Source: Kitagawia praeruptora (Eukaryota; Streptophyta; Magnoliopsida; Apiales; Apiaceae). Taken from it: a DNA stretch of 64,000 nucleotides. Where the stretch lies: contig CM075344.1 of NCBI GenBank assembly GCA_037693485.1, forward strand, positions 22,838,501 through 22,902,500. Direction: 5' to 3'. This document shows positions 55,401-63,043 of this stretch, in pieces. The notes beneath the pieces are model-generated. The model was not told the origin of the DNA, ran no database searches, and worked only from the letters and a program-made list of their open reading frames with translations. How positions within the stretch are numbered: the first letter of the stretch is position 1; each line of letters starts with the position of its first letter. The position numbers and the translations under genes are program-made.

Positions 55401-58400
55401 CAGATTTTGACTTTCTACTTGTTCTTTTGTTTCTCTGCTCCAATTCCAATTCATGGGTTTTGAGCAGCCCATAAATTTCATCAATCTCTGTTTCACCAAG
55501 TTCATAATTATCTCTAATAGTGGTTGTTTTCACATCCCACTTTTCAGGTAGAGAAAGAAGAAACTTGAGATTTGAGTCTTCTAAATCATATTCTTTGTTA
55601 ACCAATGACAAATCATTGAGCAGTTTACAGAATCTGTCAAATGTTTCTGTCATGGTTTCATCAGACTTTGCCTCAAAGTGCTCATACTCCTGAGTGAGTA
55701 TGTTTCTTCTGTTTTTCTTGATTGCAGGAGTTCCTTGACACCTAACCTCAAGTGCATCCCATATTTCCTTTGCAGTTGTGCAATTAATCACTTTATTAGA
55801 CATAACATTGTCTAATGCACTGTGAAGTAAATGTCTCACTTTTGCATCCTTTGCAATAGATGAAAGATCCTCAGCAGTTAGATCTTTCTTTTCCTTTGGA
55901 ATGACCTTTGCCTCCTCACCAGCAGCAGCAGCAGATAATTTTGTTGGTTTGTGAGGACCTTCATTTATTCTATCAAGGTATTCTGGATCTGTAGCCTCCA
56001 GAAACATGGTCATTTTCACCTTCCAAATTGCATACTCTGATGGCCTAAGTATAGGAACCCTTATTGTTTCATACCTACTAACAGTAGTAGGAGCTTTCTC
56101 ATTTGGTGGAGGTATCTCTGCCATTGATTACTATTGTGTTTGGATCTTTAACTGTAATAAAATAACAGATTAGTCTCTGATACCACTTGTTAGGTCGAAT
56201 ACACAATAAGCAATCAAATACTGTATGAGTAACTTAACAAGAACACACTGTTTAACAATTAAAAACTGTTTGGAATTAATAATTCCTCTCTCGGTGATGT
56301 AAATATCACAGAGAGTTGCTTAGGTTACAATGGATGAATATCTCAAATGTTCGACTACCCTTCTAGGGTTAACCTAACTGTATTTATAGAACATACAGCT
56401 TCGTACAATCAGTAACTGATACTCCTAAAATCAAGCTATACAATTGATATCAATCACGATTGCTTCAGTCTTCCAAGTCAACTCAATCTCTTTGACAGCT
56501 TTTCAATCTTCAAAGATATTGCTTCCATATTTATCAATCTTCAAACACTGTTGACTCTTCAGACAATACCGCTACAGAGTTTAACAAACTCTGTTTGCGC
56601 TTCCAGTCAGTGTTTAATCAAACTCTGACTGCTTCCAGCTAAACTCTGTTTTCTGACGTTAGCTTCCAAACACTGTTTTCATCAATCATTTCTAACATGC
56701 CCTCTTTCAAGCGCTCAACAATTCCAGCTTCAAAATCAGCATTCAAATTATATAAGGATCCAGGGTGAATAAAAGCAAATGTTTCTGCCAGTTCTGGTCT
56801 TCCACTTATCTCATCATGCAAATGCCTACCAAAAAAAGATACCAACATTAGAAGTAGAGACATGCAATTGGAAAAATACTAACATTAGAATGCATATCAT
56901 AAAAAAAAAATTGTAACTTACGCCATGTACGCTGAAATTACAGCTTGCCCTAGCATATCAAACTCCAACAACGCCAAAACATTCTCATGTAACAAATAAA
57001 TTGTCTTTTCTTGCCCAAACACTTCTGACTTGCAGTCAACCTGTATCGAAAGCCCAGCAGTTTTCATCCAGCTGGTTACATGTTTATACAGTAAGTTAAA
57101 GCCCTTCGGCACTTTTGCACCTGGTTTTGCATGTAAGAACTGTGCCCTCAATTTCTGCAACTCATCATTCTTGTTTTTGTTTTCTCCACTTGGTCGCACC
57201 CTTTCTTTTTTCTTAATCTGTAGATCATCAAACCATAAAAATTTTTAAAACAATTTCATTTGTAATATCCTCACAAGCACCATTTTTATTTCAATTTCAG
57301 ACCACATATAGTAAATTATACCTCGGTAGTTGTGTAGCTTATTAAATCCTCAGGCCATGCTAAAAAAGAGCCAAGTGCATCGCGGACTGTCTCCAATTCA
57401 CCACGGATCGGCACTGGAAGCAAGGCATCTGGTTTGATGATGCCATCGACAGAGACACACTGATGTCCAAGTGGTATATCAATTCCATGGACTTTTCCTC
57501 CAGCCTCGCGAGGATACACCATGCCAAATGCAACCTTGTTCTCTATCCTCTCGACAGATAGGTCACACATTCTGTTTCCCTACAATATTTAAATGAACAA
57601 ATAAAAATACTAAGGAAAAAAGAAATCATCAATTCATAGAGCTTAAGCAATAAAATAAAATACTAAATTATAGAATTAAATTATCCTTCTATCGATTAAT
57701 TTACCAAATTTCCAGGAGGTGAAGGCCTAGGGGGAGCATCTGTAGGAACACAGTCCTTATCCAACTCTAGCACAACTGCAGCAGGCTGATTGTTTTTCGG
57801 CTGGAAACTTGCCTTTTCAGATTGCATTGGGGAGTGATGATTCTGGCCGGATGGCCCGGAAGTAATCAATGACTTCAGCTCAGCAATCTCTGCCTCAAGA
57901 GCTTTCGTCTTTTCATCCCTTTGACGATCACGGGCCATCAACTCTTCCTTCGTTATTCGAACTTTCTTCTCTCGTGGCAAATTAAAAAATTGTTTTGGAG
58001 TGATGTACCCTCCAACAGCACGGACCCTACTAGAATGCTCAAGACTCCCCAAAGCCGTAGTCAAAACATCTTCAGCTCCAGAAAATTGTATTTCACCCTT
58101 CTCTTTCTTTTCCAACAAAGTATCCTATTAATATGAAAATAATTAGCCCAAATTACAAAGAGCCTAAAAGCATATTAATTATAAATGATGCCCTACTAGT
58201 ATGCCAATATAATAGGAGACTTACAATTGTATCGCATACACCTTGTAACTCTTCATCTACATCTTCAACCTCTTGGCCATTTCTTCGCTTACGAGCCTTT
58301 TTCCAAAAAATTGCTCTATCAGGTTCAACTCCCGGCTCCAACTTTCCACTTTTTATCTGTTGAAAATGAAGCAAAATATAAAAATTCATTCTAAATTTTT

Positions 58401-59360
58401 ATTCAACAAGACAATATTGACTTAGTTCTTACTTCATCTTCTTTTAAACCAATATAACCCTTTCTTGACAAGCGGTGATGATATTTTCGATGAGAAACTC
58501 TTTCACTATGCTCTTCATGTATTTCCTAAAAACAAAATTATAGAATTACATATCATATATACAGGTGCAGAATATAAAATGAATAGAATTATCGAATACA
58601 AAATAAAACTATAAAATAAATTCATACCTCCCATTTTGGATCAGTCCTCTGTCTCACAAATCTTTTCCAGGTTGACTTACTAACAAAAGCATATTCCTGT
58701 GGGGGCCTACTCAATATCGCCTTCTGTCCAACATATGGCCGCACAAACTTCCTCGTCAAATCAGTCTTAAATTGTCGCCATTTACAACCAGCAGACTTTA
58801 GGACAAAGTGCTCACAATGTGGTTTCACTTTGAATGTAGACTGGATAAAACACAAGTAAAATGAGAAATTTAAATACGAGAAATTATCAACACATGTAAA
58901 AATAGAGAACACAAGTAAAATGTAAAATTTACAAATGCTAGAGCACCTGAAGATCTAGCCAAAGCTTTGATTTTAATTCAGGATCCACATTTGGCCAACT
59001 AGTAATATCGATTGGAATCGTAGTCCTGGCCAACATTCCAATATATGACTGCAATTGCGCCCTAGTTTCACCATCAGCAATTCCCCAATCATTGAATGTG
59101 ACTTTAGTCTTTTTCCCGCGAGCTTTCTTCACAACCACTTTGTACATTGCGCATACACCACGCTTACCTTTAGACTTTGATCTAACAGTGTCGGTTGTAG
59201 TAACCGTGGGTTGTTCTGAGTTGGCCTGTTGATGTTCTGATGCTTCAGCTGTCTGTGAGTCATGAGTTTTCGCTTCTTTGACCTCGATCTCCAGCTGTTT
59301 AGTGGTAACCTTATCCGAGCCTGCCTTTTTTGTTTTCTTTTGCTTTTTATTCGGTGCCAT
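43495..59360 (-). CDS. CACTA second gene with DUF8039-like and Ulp1-like domains, split by Copia-3
   Basis: Exons read from splice signals (minus, 5' to 3'): 58947-59360, 58628-58840, 58433-58525, 58225-58356, 57705-58124, 57322-57579, 56922-57217, 56698-56825 joined to 44218-44259 across Copia-3, 44026-44127, 43843-43912, 43666-43764, 43495-43574 (stop TGA). The N-terminus is Lys-rich (MAPNKKQKKTKKAG). Exons 2-4 resemble the plant En/Spm transposase family (PTTA). Exon 6 resembles DUF8039 (GKVHGIDIPLGHQCVSVDGI). The C-terminus is a Ulp1/C48 peptidase-like fold: MHWILAII gives the His and QPGGTECAYVVMRYM the Cys. The position usually Asp reads FLNPLP, that is Asn. Its role in transposition is unknown. 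Frames fit across all junctions, so Copia-3 is the main lesion. Confidence 0.75.
44260..44769 (-). repeat. 3' LTR of Copia-3
   Basis: 510 bp; it contains seven copies of AAACWCTG, two of them arranged as a palindrome (CAGAGTTTAACAAACTCTG). Confidence 0.95.
44770..44781 (-). other. Polypurine tract of Copia-3
   Basis: The minus strand reads GTTGGGGGAGAT immediately before the 3' LTR. Confidence 0.85.
44924..48610 (-). CDS. Copia-3 third ORF, 1228 residues, Sirevirus 'env-like' position
   Basis: This open frame follows pol. A second ATG at 48565 (MATKAFDAAGLVF) looks the more natural start. Residues about 20-270 form a compact, conserved-looking region (HLFQNFLNDSEIG, WNALP-like blocks). Residues 280-370 are Pro/Thr/Gln-rich and contain a basic cluster KPKRKKHTAQ. 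An acidic-basic patch follows (SSSEDEEE, PIKKRRL), then a long Val/Glu/Ala-rich low-complexity stretch. Near residues 690-770 is a heptad-like coiled coil (EIASLKTEIQSRELKMERES). The C-terminal 250 residues are charged. There is no signal peptide or membrane segment by eye, so an envelope role is not supported; the basic clusters suggest a nuclear protein. Function unknown. Confidence 0.8.
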   Translation of the reverse strand: MHSNLFSEYLRILLLMATKAFDAAGLVFLPSNYAAPLDNENAPQAFHLFQNFLNDSEIGTALTAPPTLSASQIATFWSNSEYDDGGEAGTPTIIFTHEESEYIITPTTVRDALDFETHTSYSVVGHDRLRTMLEQIGCAGNLNKIGSLRRPSLRKEWSFFFDCITRAFGKKTTNWDALPLDTLQIGHALLYGGNFDFGRLVLMNLGERLSESTTVYFARFCQLLFTACVPNIPIDEADVIQPFQVAKRMFTDLTNKDVTKQQIPELFMPLALQNYVNQPQDPQSPQQMPEPPETINSEPTPPTPTTTVPTTSQQPQPETLNSPQINSPPSNTEPLNTEALNTDTLHSEPAPTEPAKTKPKRKKHTAQNTKHSKAKQTLPGAVYTRRMKQHANRPSLSPPKESSSEDEEEIVVPIKKRRLILSDSDTENVVEAPEVVSQQTPTVEDTVNVEVSAKVDMPAENIVDDKVQIPAEVEMPAEDNVTVEIPTEDKMPVEEDQRDGLSPVHNVPESILDPVSPVVHVEAPGVADEPAVHVPEAIASHTELVTSPIQDKGDEATKANSVAEPVQHEVIIEKVAEVIAETVADTAQHSGSFKDGQAQGASDEDKSDSDANSDSFVSAPAQTDSKHTPFAQPCPSHAIEVEHLAKSAENWYKQDCIFPKGRASEFVKQTAKQISNPEILSCLKATVVQVKTLEGNFADTKHEIASLKTEIQSRELKMERESKIKAVQLSKVQDTLFARLGKVEENQTALSAKVDSIANSLELITSILIPDDVKKGERVTKSKCKVSQTLTKKDDAGDGGASDKSKVLNSERQTLRSGKSFKSQSVGTNTETQGTSKTKSLELTSNPKTDEELAVKLFMEENAEGVTIEDAKAEEKSLQEKHLKALKSEKGKKNVKVAKAAKPVLKGIQIKEPVGTDQRMQVFRKPTDAEAKQKLKSIVTTSVDTHVVQKNENTTSVAAQVVTTPLLSSQLKSTFKRGAPHDPRLEATIQMDFSDGRALSGKVGYNKEGIGSHRDKRQYVGPRDPSSLSVPGGGVTQESLDKLESVQLVHQKSLEKDFLLYFMADGTVFKVSEKDIELKYAEELEYVLYIFRVRNQRAQSVANVLQQRMIQNLARRQMKFNSKYVPKYRDWNGNLIEMEKGTTKLKTDLGITVLDFNVKSEEVKYIRLGNEMRRNKIYDLRAAIYQTDENNPQLREIKEAMQIELENAKRKLLIDYLRTVPDLQEIRD
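48611..50585 (-). other. Non-coding spacer between pol and the third ORF of Copia-3
   Basis: About 2 kb without a real gene. It contains a poly(T) of about 20 bases near 49618 and ten or more copies of AAACWCTG, for example a close pair at 49800-49830. It may hold the promoter or splice site for the third ORF. Confidence 0.7.
50586..53876 (-). CDS. Copia-3 pol (protease, integrase, RT, RNase H)
   Basis: A 1096-codon frame shifted by one base relative to gag, with no ATG at its beginning: it opens after a TGA at 53877-53879, and the first codon is TTG. Protease VVDSGCSGHMTG is at about residue 11; then WHKKLSHLN; integrase with IVDEYTRFTWVY and IRSDNGTEF; the conserved GVVERKNRTL; reverse transcriptase with QIYVDDIIFGST (about 780); and RNase H with YSDADFAG (about 944) and STAEAEY. 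No internal stop. How pol is translated is not clear: the sequence just before the frame has stops in both frames and looks like a splice acceptor (TTGTTTGTGATTGCAG). Confidence 0.9.
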   Translation of the reverse strand: MQGTRVSTLVVDSGCSGHMTGNKALLSEFEEKAGPEVSYGDGNIGHTLGYGNINLGNVIITNVALVPGLKHDLLSVSQICDRGYHVDFQPEYCQVISKSTGKVALVGNRHNNIYEIKLSTNTDGKAVCLSTRMSSEESWKWHKKLSHLNLNNINELIKNDLVRGLPKFLLNVEGLCDSCQKAKQRKTSFKSKSESSIADPYHLLHVDLFGPVNVMSLGKKKYALVIVDEYTRFTWVYFLAKKDETALTLAEHVIQLEKGSEHQVKIIRSDNGTEFRNSSMEEFCKSKGIKQEFSAPGTPQQNGVVERKNRTLIEAARTMLDEAKLPTYFWAEAVQTACFTQNATLINKHGKTPYEMVKKKKPNLKYFHIFGCKCFVLKTHPEQLTKFDLKADEGIFVGYPLSTKAFRVYNLRTRVIMESIHVSFDDKKITGLEDVDEHDQLHFENEDLFSEKVNSDQTDVSNSVDLNSEPLLVNTEETLQSETREEPVEGEHEESHQSENSNTNSDSVDNSEKSHSGGASENEERHQENQESMDQGGGSHDDRSNLPSARKWTKSHTPDLIIGDPDAKVRTRSATTNECLFHAFLSQTEPKKVEEALKDADWITAMQEELNEFERNEVWTLVPRPKNRSIVGTKWVFRNKTDSEGVITRNKARLVAKGYSQQEGIDYDETFAPVARLEAIRIFLAYASHMKFKVFQMDVKSAFLNGKLEEEVFVEQPPGFVDPKYPDHVYRLDKALYGLKQAPRAWYETLAKFLLESGFHRGTIDKTLFYFQNGSDLLLVQIYVDDIIFGSTNDKLCKKFAKLMHSRYQMSMMGELSYFLGLQVKQTDDGIFINQAKYTRNLLKKFGMLDCSSATTPMATATKLDKDAGSSVDMTSYRGMIGSLLYLTASRPDIMYATCLCARFQADPREPHLTAVKRIFKYLKGTITLGLWYPRESEFKLLGYSDADFAGCKIDRKSTSGSCQFLGDRLVSWYSKKQKSISTSTAEAEYIAAGSCCAQILWMKNQLLDYGLRYTKIPIYCDNQSAIAMTGNPVQHSMTKHISIRYHFIREHVEEGNIELHFVSTEQQLADIFTKPLSEVTFTRLVNELGMVSSFD
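53890..56124 (-). CDS. Copia-3 gag, 744 residues
   Basis: It starts MAEIPPPNEKAPTTVSRYET. The UBN2-type gag region is about residues 25-240 (SEYAIWKVKMTMFLEATD; LKFLLSLPEKWDVK). A zinc knuckle CYKCKEMGHYAPEC lies near residue 350. A coiled coil runs about 430-500 (LENERIKSECSQLKERNKL). Two further CCHC motifs are CFNCGSTNHLASYC (about 625) and CKHCGSTWHSIYTC (about 665). It ends with TAG at 53890-53892 and a second stop TGA follows. The size and three knuckles fit Sirevirus gag, the particle protein that packages element RNA. Confidence 0.9.
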   Translation of the reverse strand: MAEIPPPNEKAPTTVSRYETIRVPILRPSEYAIWKVKMTMFLEATDPEYLDRINEGPHKPTKLSAAAAGEEAKVIPKEKKDLTAEDLSSIAKDAKVRHLLHSALDNVMSNKVINCTTAKEIWDALEVRCQGTPAIKKNRRNILTQEYEHFEAKSDETMTETFDRFCKLLNDLSLVNKEYDLEDSNLKFLLSLPEKWDVKTTTIRDNYELGETEIDEIYGLLKTHELELEQRNKRTSRKSKSVALKVEEKPSKKEASRRKAKGKALVIHSENESSNTDVDSNTDGSSDSEDDEEMMQMAALMVKTFKKMGYKNFKKVKRFSRDYSKSDKKNFKKAEGKDFKSGKKDKSEIQCYKCKEMGHYAPECKKGKTEKALYTKGRDWADTSDSDEEVNYALMATTQTENDDLKVPPTTYAYNTDNITELRIYLKALHISYRDQTLENERIKSECSQLKERNKLVEEQLENMNKIQKERDDAVFIEQELLGKYKQLESELEDTKHIIKTWTHSGKDTQEVFQSDTVGLGYSVGDELRFENKVKVRPYCSSEGNVMGTGGPKTEAQKKAVKESYAKTFVKEANIGLMTDKQLKHKLKEIKSVNKQRLPKKNKNGKVGITSGIKPMLASLAPRKTCFNCGSTNHLASYCSKNKNINSLPSKTAVKNDYVRTRPQTLCKHCGSTWHSIYTCRDYHAIYYNYYEPKPNLKWVKVNSANVNSEKVSLNSVNMNSAAKANRIKKAKGSKQVWILKTNN
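56168..56187 (-). other. Primer binding site of Copia-3
   Basis: The minus strand reads AGTGGTATCAGAGACTAATC directly after the 5' LTR. It matches the 3' end of plant initiator-Met tRNA. Confidence 0.92.
56188..56697 (-). repeat. 5' LTR of Copia-3
   Basis: 510 bp. A TATA-like TATAAATA (minus) is at 56381-56388. Confidence 0.95.
56381..56388 (-). promoter_or_regulatory. TATA-like box in the Copia-3 5' LTR
   Basis: TATAAATA on the minus strand, about 260 bases upstream of the gag ATG. Confidence 0.55.
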
Positions 59361-59654
59361 TTCTCTTGCTTTCCTTCAATCTGTAAAAACTTATCAGTTA
59401 ATTATCACTGAAAATATGCAAAAATCAGAGAAGCAAAAATCAGAGAAGCAAAATGAAACAATTTTAATATGCAATCAGTTAATATCATGGAAAATATGCA
59501 AAATTATCAGTTAATTATCACTGAAAATATGTAAAAATCAGAGATAAGCAAAATGATAGACAATTGTAATTAAAAATATAATGAACAACTACAAAGTGGA
59601 AGCAAATTAAAACTAAATTGCTAGGCACTAAACATATGACTAGGCACCTATGAC

Positions 59655-62600
59655 CTATGATTTTTTCACCCAAATCCCTTCAACATTTTGTCTTTTATTG
59701 CTGACACTTGCATCATCATAATCAGTTGGGTCGCATATAGGGATATTAGAACAGAATGGAGGAGGGTTCCAGGAGGTCTCTTCCGGGGCATCTTCATCAT
59801 ACGCATCATGATAGTCTCGATTTGTCGACGATAGCACAATAGACCAATTAGCATCAGCTGGATCCTCAACATAAAAGACTTGGTTGACTTGGTCAACAGA
59901 GACATATTTGTCCTTTTTGTGACCTGGTCGATTGAAGTTCACAAGCGTGAAACCAAGATCATCGGACTTGATACCTCTATCACTTGCTGCCCATGTACAC
60001 AAAAACAAAGGGGCCTTGAATGCGTGGTAATCTAACTCCCATATTTCTTCGATAACCCCATAAAATGTTAAATCAGTCTCTATAGGATTTATATCCTTAG
60101 CACTAGAGACTTGGACTGTCCTAGCAACTATTGACACACCACTGTTTTGAACTACCCTTGCATTATCTCGCTGTTTTGTGTGGTATCGGACCCCGTCAAC
60201 AACATAACCTTCGTAAGTCAACACTGAAAATGAAGGTTTTCCTGCCAACCATCTTATTGTTTCAGAAACGGCTTCGGAATTCTCCCTCATTTCTGTACTT
60301 ACCTGCACGTAAAAGTCACAATGCATATAAGTTGACTTCAATTAAAAACATGACTGCTTACAGAAAAAATTAATAAAAAAGGAAAGAATGTAAACTAACT
60401 TTTTGTTCAAACCAATCAGCAAATTGTCGATTGTGCTCTCCCAATAGCCACTGTGCACTCTTTTTTTTCCCTTGGTAAATACCTTCCAAATATTTCTTAT
60501 GCAACCTGACAATTTAATCAGATAAGATTAGACCGCATGAAAAAGAACTTTGAAACTTAAAAATATACTTTTAAAAATGTTACATACATAACATATGGTT
60601 CCACTTCAGTGTTGTTGAGGAGGACTGTAAGATGCGCTTCATCTCGTTCTTTTTCTGGTACCGACTTCATTGTCACACCACCTATTGGACCAGAATTGTT
60701 GTCTTCATCTTTCCGAAGACCAGCAGTTCTACTACTCTCACTATAGAACTCAGTGCAAAATTCTATTGATTCTTCTTTGAGATAACCTTCAGCTATACAA
60801 CCTTCCGGATAAAATCGGTTTCTTACATAACTCTTCAATATTTTATTGAATCGTTCAAATGGAAACATCCATCTATAAAAAACCGGTCCACATAAACGCA
60901 ATTCCCTTACTAAATGGACAGTGAGATGTACCATAACATCGAAAAATGATGAAGGGAATATTTTTTCCAACTCACACAGGGTCAAAATCAGATCTGCTTG
61001 TAGTTTACTCAATTTCGACACATCCACAACTTTGTTGCACAAAGAGTTGAAAAAAAAACACAATCTTATGATACTAACCCTAACATTTTTTGGAAGCACA
61101 GAACGAATAGAAACTGGTAGTAACTGTTGGAGGAGGATATGACAATCATGGGACTTCAGCCCATTCAAATTTAGATCAGTCATTGATACACAATTTCTAA
61201 TATTTGATACATGTCCATATGGGAGTTTTATATTGGACAATGATGACAACATAATTTTTTTTTCTTTCTTGGATAAATTAAAAGGGGCAGGAGGCAAGTA
61301 TGTTCTTTTCTCACCTACTTGAGGAGCTAAATCAGCCCTTAATCCCATCTCAACCATATCAAGACGAGAGGCAGTGCTGTCTTTAGTCTTGTATTTCATA
61401 TTAAGAAGTGTCCCAATTAAATTATCACACACGTTCTTCTCGATGTGCATAACATCTAAACAATGACGAACGTGGTGAAACTTCCAATATTCTAACTCAA
61501 AAAAAATCGATTTCTTTTTCCATGCAGATTCCACCTTTTTTGACTTCCCCCCCTTCCCAAAACTGAATTTGAGTTGTTGTTGTTGTTGCGCCAACACTTC
61601 TTCTCCACTAAGCGGTTCAGGTGCATGACCAAATTCCTGTTCTCCATCAAAAGATGCCCTCTGCCTCCTAAAAGGATGATCATTATCTAAATACCGACGA
61701 TGACCTTGGTAGCACATTTTCTTACTATGACTTAAATATTTAGCCACAATTTTATCGCCGCATATTGGACAAGCCTTATAACCCTTATTGATGCAGCCCG
61801 ACAGATTTGCGTATCCTGGGAAGTCATTTACTGTCCACATCAGAACTGCCCTTAAGGTGAAAAAAGATTTTGTATGCGCATCGTACACGTTCGGTTCCCC
61901 TTCCTCCCATAATTTTTTTAAATCATCAATCAGTGGCTGTAGATATATGTCAATATTATTACCAGGCTCATGCGGGCCAGAAATTAATGTTGATAACATG
62001 ATAAACTTCCTCTTCATGCATAACCATGGAGGAAGATTATATATTACTAACATAACTGGCCAACAACTGTACCGGTTTTTTAATCCATTACTGTGTGGAT
62101 TTATACCATCAGCCGCTAATCCTAAGCGTATATTTCTAGCCTCCCTACCAAACTCAGGCCACCTGTAATCTACATTTCTCCAAGAAGGAGAATCAGATGG
62201 ATGACGCATCTTCCCATCTTCAGATCGATTATCTGCATGCCAGCTCATTAATTTAGCAGTAGAAGCAGATTTAAACAATCGTTTAAATCTGGGGATTATC
62301 GGAAAATACCACATAACCTTGGCTGGCACATTAACCCTAATTTTTCCATCTTTCCCAACTTTCCAGCGAGAGAGACCACATTTGGGACACTCAGAAGAAG
62401 ACTCAAGAATTGGACCCCTGTATAATACGCAGTCATTTGGACAAGCGTGGAATTTAACATACTCGAGTCCTAAATCAGTTAAGGTTTTCTTTGCTTCATA
62501 CATATTAGCAGGAAGCACATTATCTTTTGGAAGAAAAGAGCCAATAGATCCAAGCAGATCAGTGAAGGCCTTATCACTAACTCCAAACCTAGCCTTCCAA

Positions 62601-63043
62601 TTATGTAGTGTTAACACTGACTCAAGTTTAGTGCACTCACTTCCCTCGAACAGAGGTTGTTCCGCATCGGCAACAAATCTCTTAAACTCATCTGATTCAT
62701 TATCGAAATCTTCCTTATTATAGGCTGCTTCACATACGTTAAATGTTTCTGAATTTAGTGTGGGCTTCGAGGCAGGACAAGTACTACCAACTGATGACTT
62801 AGTACTTTTAACAACCTCTTCTCCATGCCAAATCCATTCATAATACCCTAAACTAAAACCCGCTTCATATAGATGACCTCTGATTATTTTGATAGAATAT
62901 TTCTTGAAGTTAACGCAGCGTGCACATGGGCAAGGGATTTTCTTTGGGTTTTTAGCATTATCCTCAGCAAATATCAAAAAGTTTTCGACTCCAATTTCAT
63001 ATTGCAATGAATCCCTATCCGCTTTTATCCAAGACTTATCCAT
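59655..63043 (-). CDS. CACTA TNP2-type transposase
   Basis: Three exons by splice signals: 60588-63043, 60400-60505 and 59655-60302, giving about 1070 codons with a consistent frame. The N-terminus MDKSWIKADRDSLQYEIGVE with CPCARC is the transposase-associated domain. The TNP2 core follows, with GPHEPGNNIDIYLQPLIDDL and NDFPGYANLSG and a CPICG motif. DUF4218 is near residues 625-745 (LKSHDCHILLQQLLP). The last exon carries DUF4216 (RDNARVVQNSGV). TNP2 (TNPD in En/Spm) cuts the element ends. No lesion is seen, so this gene may be functional. The start is the first ATG and fits the family. Confidence 0.9.

Larger units (their letters stand above)
44260..56697 (-). mobile_element. Copia-3, complete Sirevirus-like retrotransposon, 12.4 kb
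   Basis: Both LTRs are 510 bp (44260-44769 and 56188-56697), running TGTTAGGTCGAA to TTTCTAACA, with three mismatches by eye. Target duplications TGCCC flank it (44255-44259, 56698-56702). A primer binding site, gag, pol, a large third ORF and a polypurine tract are all present. A large gag with three zinc knuckles and a third ORF after pol are features of Sireviruses (SIRE/Maximus). It lies in an exon of the CACTA second gene. Confidence 0.95.
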
